Position numbers and translations under genes: made by a program. From Phycisphaeraceae bacterium (GTDB lineage: Bacteria > Planctomycetota > Phycisphaerae > Phycisphaerales > Phycisphaeraceae): 64,000 nt of DNA. The stretch spans positions 124,001 through 188,000 of the forward strand of contig JANQSF010000098.1 of assembly GCA_028284155.1 (NCBI GenBank), in the 5' to 3' direction. The notes beneath the pieces are model-generated. The model was not told the DNA's origin, did no database searches, and worked only from the letters and a program-made list of their open reading frames with translations. Shown here piece after piece: positions 26,193 to 34,043 of this stretch (the stretch's first letter is position 1; every line of letters begins with the position of its first letter).

Positions 26193-27992
26193 CTACGCCG
26201 CGCCGCGCATCGCCTCCGCGCCGCCGCCCTGTGTGTGTACCGGGTCGTCGTCGCTGTGCGTGACGCGCAGCACCTCTTCCAGGCTGCTCTTGCCTTCCAT
26301 GGCGAGGATCACGCCCTCTTCTCTCAGGCTCAGGCTGCCCTGCTCGCGGCACTTTTCGCGCAATTCGTGCGACGGCGCGGCGCGGTGAACCATGCGGCGC
26401 ATCGCCGGCGTGACCGGCATCACTTCGTAGATGCCCATGCGCCCCTGGAAGCCGCTGTTGTGGCACTGCTGACACCCCGCGCCGCGGCGGAACGTCTTAC
26501 CCGTGTGTTCGAGCAGGCCCGCGTCGGCCATCACCTGTTCGGTCGGGTAGTACTTGCTCGCGCAGCCGGGGCAGACCGTCCGCGACAGCCTCTGCGCGAC
26601 CACGCCGTTGAGCGCGCTGGCCAGCAGGTAAGACTCGATGTTCATATCCAGCAGGCGCGCGATCGCGCCCGGCGCATCGTTCGTGTGCAGCGTCGCCAGC
26701 ACCAGGTGGCCGGTCAACGCCGCCTGCACCGCGACGCGGGCCGTCTCCTCGTCGCGGATCTCGCCCACCATGATCACATCCGGGTCTTGGCGAAGGATCG
26801 TCCGCAGCGCACGCGCGAACGTCATGCCCACACGTTCATTGACCTGCACCTGGTTGATCAGGTCGAGCTGATACTCGACCGGGTCCTCGACCGTGATGAT
26901 GTTCAATTCCGGCGAACGGATCAGGTCGAGTGCCGAGTAGAGTGTCGTCGTCTTGCCGCTGCCCGTCGGCCCGGTGACCAGCACCAGCCCGTGCGGTTGT
27001 TTCAGGATCGACTCGAAGACCAGCAGGTTTTCAGGACGGAAACCAAGGTCTTCCAGCTTGACGTGCAGGTTGGCCTTGTCGAGGATGCGCACGACGAGTT
27101 TTTCGCCCAGCAGCGTCGGCATGCTCGAGACGCGCAGGTCGATGTCGCGGCCCTCGGCCACGATGCGCACCCGGCCTTCCTGCGGGAGTCGTTTCTCGGC
27201 GATGTCCATCTTGCCGATCACCTTAATGCGCGAAACGATCGCCGCGTGCATGCCCGGCGGCGGCTTCATCAGGTCACGCAGCACACCGTCGATGCGGTAG
27301 CGCACACGCGTGCCCGCCTTGCTCGGCTCGATGTGGATATCGCTGGCCTTGTCCTTGATCGCCGTCAACAGTGCGACGTTCACAAGATTGATGACCGGCG
27401 AACCCTCGACCATCTTGTCCAGGTCGGTGGTCGGGCCTTCGTCGACGCGCTCATGCTCGATGACGTCGACATTCGCATCGACCAGCGACGTCAGGAACTC
27501 GTCGACATCGACGTCGCCGCCGGCGTACTTCTTGACGAACTCCAAAATGTTTGGCTCGAGCGCCAACACGGGCCGAATGCGGCAGCCCGTCAGTTGGCGC
27601 AGCCGATCGATCGTCGGCAGGTTCTGCGGTTCGGCCATCGCGACAGTGAGCGTGTCGCGCACCTTGAACATCGGGATGACGCATAGCCGCTCCGCTTCGT
27701 CCTCGCCGACAAGCGGCAACAGCGCAGGGTCGATCAGGCCGTGTCGCAAGTGACAACCCGGCACGCCGAGCCGGTTGCTAAGCGTTCGCACCAGCGCCGG
27801 CCCGGACAGCACGCCCTCGGACACGAGCATTTCGCCCAGGCGTTGGCCGGTTTCGCGCTGGCGTTCCAGCGCATTGCTCAACTCGTCGCCGGTGAGCAGC
27901 CCCGCGTCCACCAGCACATCGCCGAGCCGTGTTTTGCCCGGCGGCGGCGGCGGCGGCGGTGGGGGAGTCGGGTTGTTCGTCGGTTCGGTCAT
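26193..27992 (-). CDS. gspE: GspE/PilB secretion or pilus-extension ATPase
   Basis: 599 residues. N-terminal poly-Pro run, then a GspE-N/MshEN domain (RLGDVLVDAGLLTGDELSNAL), the motor with Walker A GPTGSGKT at 341-348, Asp box and Walker B-like GEIRDEETARVAVQAAL, His box ATLHTND, and a zinc-binding CPGC...CQQC (about 475-515) followed by GRMGIYEV. Hexameric ATPase that powers pseudopilus or pilus assembly on GspF. The start at 27992 lies four bases after the STAS gene stop. It is placed upstream of gspF in the same direction. Belongs to the PilB/GspE branch, not retraction PilT, because of the N-terminal domain and the tetracysteine. Confidence 0.93.
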   Translation of the reverse strand: MTEPTNNPTPPPPPPPPPGKTRLGDVLVDAGLLTGDELSNALERQRETGQRLGEMLVSEGVLSGPALVRTLSNRLGVPGCHLRHGLIDPALLPLVGEDEAERLCVIPMFKVRDTLTVAMAEPQNLPTIDRLRQLTGCRIRPVLALEPNILEFVKKYAGGDVDVDEFLTSLVDANVDVIEHERVDEGPTTDLDKMVEGSPVINLVNVALLTAIKDKASDIHIEPSKAGTRVRYRIDGVLRDLMKPPPGMHAAIVSRIKVIGKMDIAEKRLPQEGRVRIVAEGRDIDLRVSSMPTLLGEKLVVRILDKANLHVKLEDLGFRPENLLVFESILKQPHGLVLVTGPTGSGKTTTLYSALDLIRSPELNIITVEDPVEYQLDLINQVQVNERVGMTFARALRTILRQDPDVIMVGEIRDEETARVAVQAALTGHLVLATLHTNDAPGAIARLLDMNIESYLLASALNGVVAQRLSRTVCPGCASKYYPTEQVMADAGLLEHTGKTFRRGAGCQQCHNSGFQGRMGIYEVMPVTPAMRRMVHRAAPSHELREKCREQGSLSLREEGVILAMEGKSSLEEVLRVTHSDDDPVHTQGGGAEAMRGAA

Positions 27993-27996
27993 GCGT

Positions 27997-28332
27997 TCAC
28001 AGGAAACTTCGCACCGCGCTGGTCGTGTCGTCATACTGCTCGAAGAGCATGGCGATGTCCGTCAGGTGAAAGACCTCGCGCAGCGTGTCGTTCGGGCCGC
28101 AGACTTTCAGCGCTCGGCCGCTTTGAGCCATGCGGTCGCTCACCTCGATCAACGCTTCGAGCCCCTGGCTGTCGGCGTACGGCACGGCGCTCAGGTCGAC
28201 GATGAACCGCCCGAGGCTCCGCTCGTGCACCGCGTCGACGCGCGTGCGGAACGCATCTGCGTCGTCCTGCACCAGCGCACCGGAAGGCCGAACTACCACG
28301 ACCGCGCCATGTCGTTCTTCGTTGATGGTCAT
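27997..28332 (-). CDS. STAS-domain anti-sigma-factor antagonist
   Basis: 111 residues, a complete STAS domain: alternating strands VVVVRPSGAL, FIVDLSAVPYADSQGLEALI and ALKVCGPND. The DSQG segment carries the Ser that kinases phosphorylate in SpoIIAA-like proteins. Such proteins switch partners by phosphorylation, usually binding an anti-sigma kinase. It opens the gspE operon, four bases upstream, so it may link pilus or secretion gene expression or activity to a signalling cascade (inference). No SpoIIAB-like kinase is next to it; the PAS histidine kinase 104 bases upstream is a different type. Confidence 0.85.
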   Translation of the reverse strand: MTINEERHGAVVVVRPSGALVQDDADAFRTRVDAVHERSLGRFIVDLSAVPYADSQGLEALIEVSDRMAQSGRALKVCGPNDTLREVFHLTDIAMLFEQYDDTTSAVRSFL

Positions 28333-28334
28333 GA

Positions 28335-28424
28335 CATTTGCGATTGTCGATTTGCGATTTCAGACCTGCGATTCAAGCCGTGCTTCCGGCCGCAACTTCA
28401 ATCGCCAATCGGCGATCGCAAATG
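28335..28424. repeat. TTGCGATT-type palindrome
   Basis: 25-base arms at 28335-28359 and 28400-28424 are complementary at 22 positions and consist of TTGCGATT/ATCGCAAA reiterations. It fills most of the gap between the histidine kinase stop and the STAS start. Confidence 0.65.
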
Positions 28425-28435
28425 GACAATTCCCC

Positions 28436-30307
28436 TTACGCCGCTTCCGCCAGCGCGGGCAGCGTCATCGTGAATCGACTTCCCTTGTTCAACTCCGACT
28501 CGACGGTGATGTCGCCGCCGTGCATCCGCACAACCTCGCGTGCCAGCGCCAGGCCGAGGCCCGAGCCGGTGATCTCGCCGAGCCGTTTGTCCTTGGCCCG
28601 GTAGAACTTGTCGAACACGTGCGCGGCGTCGTCTTCGCCGATGCCGATGCCCGTGTCGGCCACTTCGACGCTGATCTGCCCGTCATCGCACTCGACGTTC
28701 ACCTTCACCTGCCCGCCGTCGGGCGTGTACTTCAGCGCGTTGCCGACCAGGTTGTGCAACGCCAGCACGAGCTTGTCCTGATCGCCCTGCACCACCGGCA
28801 GTTTGGGCGGCAGGTTTAGTGCGAACGTGATGTTCTTGTCCGCGGCTTGCGCGCGGTAGTCATTCTCGAGCTGTGTGAACATGTCACGCAAACGCACGTC
28901 GTCGCGGCGCAGTTGCAGCGAACCGGCTTCGATCTCGGCCACGCTGAGCATGTCGGCGACGATGCGCTCCAGCCGGCGCGACTCGGTGTTAATCACGTTC
29001 AGGCAGTCTCCGCGCACCTTCGCGTCGTCGGCGCCTTCGTCGATCGCCGTCTCGGCGTACAGACGTATGTTGGTGAGCGGCGTGCGTAACTCGTGAGTTG
29101 CCTGAGCGACGAACGCGTGGCGCGACTCTTCGGCGACGCGCTGTTGCGTGATGTCTTCGATGATGATCATGGCCGACGCCGAGTCTTCCCGTCGCACCGG
29201 CCGAACGGTGAACCGCAGCGATCCGCACGTGCCCGAGCGGTCGTCGCTGTCGTCGCGGTCGATCTCGAACTGCTTTCGGCTGCGAAGGTCGCCGCTCGCC
29301 GCGCCGCGGACCGCGTCCATCACGTCGGTGTTGACGATGAACGGGCTGATTTCGCTATCAGTCAGTTCGTCACGCGGTGTTTGTAAGAACACGGCCGCCG
29401 CGCCGTTCGCATAGTGCACTTTTAGCGCGTCGTCGATCAGGATGATGCCCTGGCTCATCACGTCGCAGGCACTGTCCAGGCCGGCCGTGCCCGACCGCCG
29501 ATCGCCGAGCATCGCGCGGGCCTGCTCGCCGGCGGCGGCGCGCCGCAATTCAGCCACGTCGTTAATCAACTCATTCCACGCGTCGGCCTCCGAGCAGTTG
29601 TCCGCTTTGACGGTCAGCTCGGTCGGCGAGGTCTCTCCGTTCGCCGAGGCGAACAACGCCTCGCGGATTGTCGCGAGGCCGTCCAGGCGAACGCGCAATC
29701 GGCGGTACACCAAGAACAGTCCGGCCAGTGTCACGACGCCGAAGGCGCCGAGGCCGGCCTGCGTTTCCCACGACGACCAGAAGACAGCCGGCACAGGTGC
29801 TTCGATCTCGAGTTGTGCAACGCCCTTACCCGGCACGCGAAAGACGTGCGTCGCGGCGATCGATTCGTTTTCGTCGTGCGTCACGGCCGGCGCGGCGGAT
29901 GCGCGTTGCGTGCTGCTCGGCCAGTCGGCCGGCACCTCGGTCGCTGTGATGCGTTTGACATCCGCGTCAGCCACGACGACGCCGTTGGGCAGCGTCACGC
30001 GACAAGACTCCAGATGGTGGTCCGCCGCCGTTTGAATGACCAGCCGGCGTAGGGCGCTGAGGTTGTCGTCGGCCAGCAGTGCGCCCGACGTCTCGCCCAA
30101 CAGGGTCGTGACGCTCTCGATCCGCTTGGTCGCGGCTGCGTTGTCGCGGTCGCGCTGCACAGTGAGCGTCCACCACGCCGAACCGGCCAACGCAAGCATT
30201 AACAACGTCGCCAGCGACAGCCCAGCCGACGCGACGAGCGATTCGCCTCGCCCCAGAATCAGTCGTTTCAGGCCTGTTCGGCCTAAGCCGGATCGGGTCT
30301 CACCCAC
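28436..30307 (-). CDS. Membrane PAS sensor histidine kinase
   Basis: 623 residues. Two membrane segments (about 23-45 and 185-205) bound an extracytoplasmic sensor region of about 140 residues. A PAS domain (about 285-385) is followed by the HisKA dimerisation domain with the phospho-accepting His405 in HELRTP, and an ATPase domain with N box (LVGNALKYTP), G1 (DTGIGIGEDD), F box (DKFYRAKD) and G2 (GSGLGLALA). The frame is open far upstream, but the GTG at 30307 has GGAGGA at 30314-30319, seven bases away, and gives a sensible N-terminus; everything further upstream is antisense to the divergent gene. No response regulator is adjacent. A transmitter of the PhoR/WalK type. Confidence 0.9.
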   Translation of the reverse strand: MGETRSGLGRTGLKRLILGRGESLVASAGLSLATLLMLALAGSAWWTLTVQRDRDNAAATKRIESVTTLLGETSGALLADDNLSALRRLVIQTAADHHLESCRVTLPNGVVVADADVKRITATEVPADWPSSTQRASAAPAVTHDENESIAATHVFRVPGKGVAQLEIEAPVPAVFWSSWETQAGLGAFGVVTLAGLFLVYRRLRVRLDGLATIREALFASANGETSPTELTVKADNCSEADAWNELINDVAELRRAAAGEQARAMLGDRRSGTAGLDSACDVMSQGIILIDDALKVHYANGAAAVFLQTPRDELTDSEISPFIVNTDVMDAVRGAASGDLRSRKQFEIDRDDSDDRSGTCGSLRFTVRPVRREDSASAMIIIEDITQQRVAEESRHAFVAQATHELRTPLTNIRLYAETAIDEGADDAKVRGDCLNVINTESRRLERIVADMLSVAEIEAGSLQLRRDDVRLRDMFTQLENDYRAQAADKNITFALNLPPKLPVVQGDQDKLVLALHNLVGNALKYTPDGGQVKVNVECDDGQISVEVADTGIGIGEDDAAHVFDKFYRAKDKRLGEITGSGLGLALAREVVRMHGGDITVESELNKGSRFTMTLPALAEAA

Positions 30308-30381
30308 GGTTTCTCCTCCGCGGCGCAGTGACCCCCTTGTGAGTGCATATCGGTCGGATGAGACGGCGCGATGAGGGTGGA

Positions 30382-30470
30382 GAGCGATAAGAGACGAGCG
30401 ACGAGCCACCAGGGTTGGATGCCGGTAACCCGCCTTTCCCTCGTGGCTTGTCGCTCGTCCCTCGTCGCTT
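30382..30470. repeat. GACGAGCGACGAG-type palindrome
   Basis: 33-base arms (30382-30414 and 30438-30470) match at 27 positions when folded. They consist of reiterated ACGAGCG. It lies in the divergent spacer between the histidine kinase and the deoxyhypusine synthase-like gene, a place where promoters of both must also sit. Confidence 0.6.
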
Positions 30471-30541
30471 CCCCTCGCTTGACTCATTGCCCGATCCCGC
30501 CAAAATCGTGCGTCCTGATAACCCCGCGCGCGAGTCGAATC

Positions 30542-31600
30542 ATGATCGAACAGACGCAGACGCAGTCCCTTCCGCCCGTGAAGCAGGTCGCCGTCGAGCC
30601 CGGCCGAAGCATATCGGACCTGCTCGCCGCCATGGCCCGCACCGGCTTCCAGGGCAAGGCGCTGGCCAAGTGCGCCGACGTGCTCGCCGACATGATCCGC
30701 GACCCGGAGGTCACCATCCTCATGGGCTACGCCGGCTCGCTCTCGACGACCGGCCAATACGAGATCATCAACTGGTTCCTCGAGCGCGGCTATGTCGACA
30801 TCCTCGTCGGCACCGGCGCGAACCTCAGTGAAGACATCGTCGATGGCATGGGCAAGCCGTACGTGCAAGGCTCCGCGCAGGCCGACGACGCCCACCTGTT
30901 CGAGGCCGGCTACAACCGCTACCTCGACGTGTACGGCCGCGAGGACGACTACCTCGACATGACCGAACTCATCGCCGAGTACATCGTCACGCTCGAGCCG
31001 AATCGGCCTTACTCGTCGCGCGAGTTTTTCCAGGGCTTTGGCGAATGGCTTGACGCTAAGTCCATCCGTTCGATCATCAGCGTCGCGGCCAAGCACAACG
31101 TTCCTGTCTTCTGCCCCGCGATCATCGACAGCCCGTATGGCGACGCCGCGCTGATCGCCAAGAGCAAGGGCTTCGACCTGATCCTCGACGGCGTGAAGGA
31201 TTATGTCGAGTTCATGCAGATGTCCGAACGCGTGGACGACACCGGCGTGTTCTACATCGGCGGCGGCGTGCCGAAGGACTTCATCCAACTGTTCGCCGTC
31301 ACGGCCGACCTGCTGTATACCGACCGGGCCGTACCCAACCGCGGCGCCGCCAAGACGCGCGAAGGGACCGACGAAACCTACTACCCGCACAAGTACGCCG
31401 TGCAGGTCACCACCGACAGCCCGCAGTGGGGCGGCCTGTCCGGCTGCACGTTTGAAGAGGCCGTCAGTTGGGGCAAGGAAAACCCAGCCGGCGGCTTTCA
31501 GCAGTGCTACGTCGACGCCACCATCGCCCTGCCCATCCTCAGCCAGGCGCTCGCTGAGCGACTCGAAGGCCCACGCACCCGCAAACCCCTCATGGATTGA
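30542..31600 (+). CDS. Deoxyhypusine synthase-like protein
   Basis: 352 residues. Aligns by eye with deoxyhypusine synthase along its length: an NAD-binding segment with DILVGTGANLSED (85-98), a central FCPAIIDSPYGDA region (190-202), and EEAVSWGKENP, in which Lys312 corresponds to the active-site Lys of the eukaryotic enzyme (EAVSWGK). The eukaryotic enzyme transfers aminobutyl from spermidine to eIF5A, which bacteria lack. Bacterial members are thought to act in polyamine metabolism, for example as homospermidine synthases (family knowledge). The exact substrate here is not determinable. ATG at 30542 with a poor ribosome site. The upstream ~170 bases of open frame are repeat sequence. Confidence 0.85.
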   Translation: MIEQTQTQSLPPVKQVAVEPGRSISDLLAAMARTGFQGKALAKCADVLADMIRDPEVTILMGYAGSLSTTGQYEIINWFLERGYVDILVGTGANLSEDIVDGMGKPYVQGSAQADDAHLFEAGYNRYLDVYGREDDYLDMTELIAEYIVTLEPNRPYSSREFFQGFGEWLDAKSIRSIISVAAKHNVPVFCPAIIDSPYGDAALIAKSKGFDLILDGVKDYVEFMQMSERVDDTGVFYIGGGVPKDFIQLFAVTADLLYTDRAVPNRGAAKTREGTDETYYPHKYAVQVTTDSPQWGGLSGCTFEEAVSWGKENPAGGFQQCYVDATIALPILSQALAERLEGPRTRKPLMD

Positions 31601-31613
31601 CCCACCCAACAAT

Positions 31614-31641
31614 CCGGCCGCTTGCGGCTTAGCGCTCCCCC
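31614..31641. repeat. SAKPQAA-type dispersed repeat, intergenic copy
   Basis: Read on the minus strand, bases 31641-31617 equal bases 11475-11499 inside ftsK (25 of 25). It lies 14 bases after the stop of the deoxyhypusine synthase-like gene. Confidence 0.8.
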
Positions 31642-31721
31642 AATTCACCCAACGCCTCCAACCCAGCCGCCCAATTCCCCGATAACCTTGAGTATCACGG
31701 CCACGTCGCCGGAGCGGGAAT

Positions 31722-32429
31722 ATGGACGCACCCCAATCAGACCCACCCACGTCGTCGGTCATCGACTTGCGGCGGTACAACGTCGTCTGCCTGCTCGTGC
31801 TGACGATCGGTTGGCTTGGGCCGATCGCGTGGCATGGCCTGTCCGGCAACCGCCGCGTGCCGTACGCCGGCAAGCACCTGAACGACCTGTACCGTGTGTC
31901 GTGTCTGTTCACCGATCCGGTCCACGCGTGGAGCGATTACTACATCCAGGTCCAGCTCGAAGGCGAGAGCCGTTGGCACACGCTTGACGAGCACGATTAC
32001 TCAACCTTCGAGCCGTTCAGCCGGCGCACCCGTCTGCACCGCAAGCTCTCGTTCGCCAACTCGCAGACCAAGGCGCACGGCATGTTGCAACGGCAGCACA
32101 TGTCGTTGTATGTCCGCGATCGGTACGCCGCGTTGCACGATGACGCCCCGCCCGTCGTGGCTGTGCGATTCTGGCGGGCGTCGTACCGCACCGGCCGAAT
32201 GCTCGCCCGCGAAAAGGGGCCCTGGGTCCACAAGCCGTACGACGAGGTGGACAGCTCGATCCTGCTACTCATCTCGACGCACACGTTCGACGGCGCTGAC
32301 CCGGTCGACCGCGAAGGCAGACCCGTTCGGCTGCGGTCAGCCAACGAGGGCTTCGAACACCTCAGCATCGACCCGCGCACACTCGAAGCGCGACCCGACG
32401 ATGAAGACGACGCGGAGGGCCGACCATGA
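31722..32429 (+). CDS. Partner protein of the HTTM gene, unknown function
   Basis: 235 residues, not recognised. One N-terminal membrane helix (about 21-40, NVVCLLVLTIGWLGPIAW) and a predicted extracytoplasmic domain of about 190 residues rich in Arg, Asp, Trp and Tyr (SYRTGRMLAREKGPWVHKPY), ending in an acidic tail. ATG at 31722 with GGAG at 31711-31714. The stop overlaps the start of the HTTM gene by four bases (ATGA), so the two are almost certainly translated together and probably interact. Proteins of similar layout accompany HTTM proteins in several bacteria (family knowledge). Confidence 0.65.
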   Translation: MDAPQSDPPTSSVIDLRRYNVVCLLVLTIGWLGPIAWHGLSGNRRVPYAGKHLNDLYRVSCLFTDPVHAWSDYYIQVQLEGESRWHTLDEHDYSTFEPFSRRTRLHRKLSFANSQTKAHGMLQRQHMSLYVRDRYAALHDDAPPVVAVRFWRASYRTGRMLAREKGPWVHKPYDEVDSSILLLISTHTFDGADPVDREGRPVRLRSANEGFEHLSIDPRTLEARPDDEDDAEGRP

Positions 32430-33400
32430 GGCCGCACCGCGACAGGCTCGTCGAGTTCTTCTTCCAGACGGTCGACCCGATCCGCCTCGACTTTTTCCGA
32501 CGCGGCATGGCGTTGTCGTTCCTGGTTTACATGGCCTGGTGGTTCGGCATGGACCGCTACGAGTGGCTCACGGCCGAGGGCTTTCATTACGACGCGATTT
32601 CCGAGCGGCAGCACATCCCCGCCCGTTGGCCGTTGCTGCACACGTGGGCGGTTTGGCCGTTCGCGACCGTCTTGTTCACGGCCCTCGTCGGCATGATCAC
32701 CGGCTTCAAGCCGCGGTTGGCCACGGCTGTCGCGCTGGTCTGTTCGCTCTACCTGCACTGGGTCGACAACATCTCCGCGTTCACGATCAACAAGCTGTTC
32801 ACCATGAGCTGCGTCGTCATAATGCTCGCACCGTCGCCCCGCGACTACCCACTGCCCGACGGCTCGACCCGCCGGATGCAGGTCGTTTGGCCGGTGCGCG
32901 TGCTGCAACTGACGATCATGATCCAGTACTTCGGCGCCGGCTATTGCAAGGCGTTCACGCCGAAGGCCGGCTGGATCACCGGCGCTTACGACGTCATCCA
33001 CCACACGGTCCGCCTCCGCCTCGGCACCGCGTGGGAGGCGATGGGCGACGTCCGCTTCCACCCGGACGTGCTCTACACCCACCTGCAAGGCATCTACCGC
33101 ACCGACCTGGCCGCGTGGATGCTCAACCACCTGCCGCTGTGGTCGATCACCGCCATGATGATCAGCGCCCTGCTGTTCGAGCTGCTCGCCCCGCTGCTGT
33201 TCGGCGTGAAAAAACTCCGCCCGATCGCCTTCGCCTGGGGTGCCGGCTTCCAACTCATGATCGCCCTGACCATGAACAAGCTGTTCTTCTTCAGCTTCGA
33301 GCTGGTCATGTTCTACTTCCTGTTCGTCAGCGTGCCGACGCTGCACAAACTGGCCGTCTGGCAACGTCTCCAACGCCGGGCTTTGGCAGTGGATCAGTAA
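32426..33400 (+). CDS. HTTM-domain membrane protein
   Basis: 324 residues with about eight hydrophobic segments. The N-terminus (DPIRLDFFRRGMALSFLVYMAWWFGMDRYEWL) and the central block (MCVVIMLAPSP-like, then QLTIMIQYFGAGYCKAFTPKAGW) match the HTTM family, related to vitamin-K-dependent gamma-carboxylase. Such proteins are integral membrane enzymes or transport-like proteins of uncertain substrate in bacteria. Translationally coupled to the preceding gene. Ends at 33400 with a low-complexity stretch downstream. The call to the family is good; no reaction can be assigned. Confidence 0.8.
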   Translation: MRPHRDRLVEFFFQTVDPIRLDFFRRGMALSFLVYMAWWFGMDRYEWLTAEGFHYDAISERQHIPARWPLLHTWAVWPFATVLFTALVGMITGFKPRLATAVALVCSLYLHWVDNISAFTINKLFTMSCVVIMLAPSPRDYPLPDGSTRRMQVVWPVRVLQLTIMIQYFGAGYCKAFTPKAGWITGAYDVIHHTVRLRLGTAWEAMGDVRFHPDVLYTHLQGIYRTDLAAWMLNHLPLWSITAMMISALLFELLAPLLFGVKKLRPIAFAWGAGFQLMIALTMNKLFFFSFELVMFYFLFVSVPTLHKLAVWQRLQRRALAVDQ

Positions 33401-33557
33401 CCCGCGGACGCGAGTCGCAGACGACGCACGCAACGCAGGCGACGCGTGCAACGCGCCCGTCATGGCGTGTGGCGGGGCCGTTCCCCCCGCCCTGTGATGT
33501 GCACGGGTTGTAATCATTGTTTAAATCACCTGATAGAGCCGTTTTTCACCGCCGCCG

Positions 33558-33778
33558 GCCGTGTCACCCCGACACGGCCGACCCGTCTGCCGGTTCGTGA
33601 TCGCCGTTTGCATGGCTACCCCGACACACCCCGCCACTCGCCCTGACACATTCCGTGTCGGGGTGCGTCGCGTGCACGCGAAGCGCGCTTGCGCACGCAA
33701 CGTCGGCGGCGCACGCGACAACCGTTGTGGATCGGCTCGAGCCATCGGTTTGATTCTGTGTCGCATGGTTGTGCGCAC
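33558..33778 (-). repeat. Dispersed ~230-bp element, copy B
   Basis: Collinear with copy A (13637-13873) in the opposite orientation; the longest identity is 25 bases at 33708-33732. At the element's end the hairpin is stronger here: a 10-bp stem of CGGCCGTGTC and its complement around a 5-base loop (about 33556-33580). Confidence 0.72.
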
Positions 33779-33914
33779 GGGCGCGTCGCAGACGGCCGTA
33801 TGTCGGTGCGCCACAAGACGATGTGTGCGAGCGGTTTTGCTGTAAACGAGTCCGATCCGTGCGGGCCGCGCGTTCGGCGCGACTGTGCAACCCTTTCAAA
33901 GTTGCGTCACGTCC

Positions 33915-33967
33915 GCGCGAACCCTCACCCGGCGGCACGGCCGCCGACCTCTCCCAAGGGGAGAGGT
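33915..33967. repeat. CCCTCACCC...CTCTCCC palindromic element, intergenic copy
   Basis: The order AACCCTCACCC, a small GC hairpin (GGCGGC-ACG-GCCGCC), ACCTCTCCC, then GGGGAGAGGT is the same as at 63617-63670 inside the methyltransferase gene. The last 20 bases form a CTCTCCC/GGGAGAG hairpin. Confidence 0.75.
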
Positions 33968-33978
33968 GCTTAAAGCAA

Positions 33979-34008
33979 AACCGAGCGGCCGTTGAGGGCC
34001 GCTCGGTT
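33979..34008 (-). terminator. Terminator of PEP-CTERM gene 1
   Basis: 12-bp perfect stem (AACCGAGCGGCC and its complement) with 6-base loop GTTGAG; on the minus strand it is followed by T-rich sequence (TTTTGCTTT). It starts 36 bases after the stop of the gene at 34044. Near-identical to the terminator at 35017-35046. Confidence 0.85.
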
Positions 34009-34043
34009 GGGTTGTTGGTTGGGTTGTCGCGTGAAGCGATTGC

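Larger units (their letters stand above)
33401..34043. other. Gene-less spacer with several repeats
   Basis: 643 bases between HTTM and the first PEP-CTERM gene. Contains an ACGC-reiterated stretch (about 33410-33465), the dispersed element copy B (33558-33778), a palindromic element (33915-33967) also found inside the last methyltransferase, and the PEP-CTERM terminator (33979-34008). No coding sequence is supported. Confidence 0.6.

Noticed and set aside
26139..27686. 515-codon plus-strand frame opposite gspE
   Set aside because: Antisense shadow of a complete GspE ATPase.
30308..31912. The N-terminal 535 codons of the long frame continuing the histidine kinase upstream
   Set aside because: They are antisense to the deoxyhypusine synthase-like gene; a GTG with a strong ribosome site at 30307 explains the kinase start.
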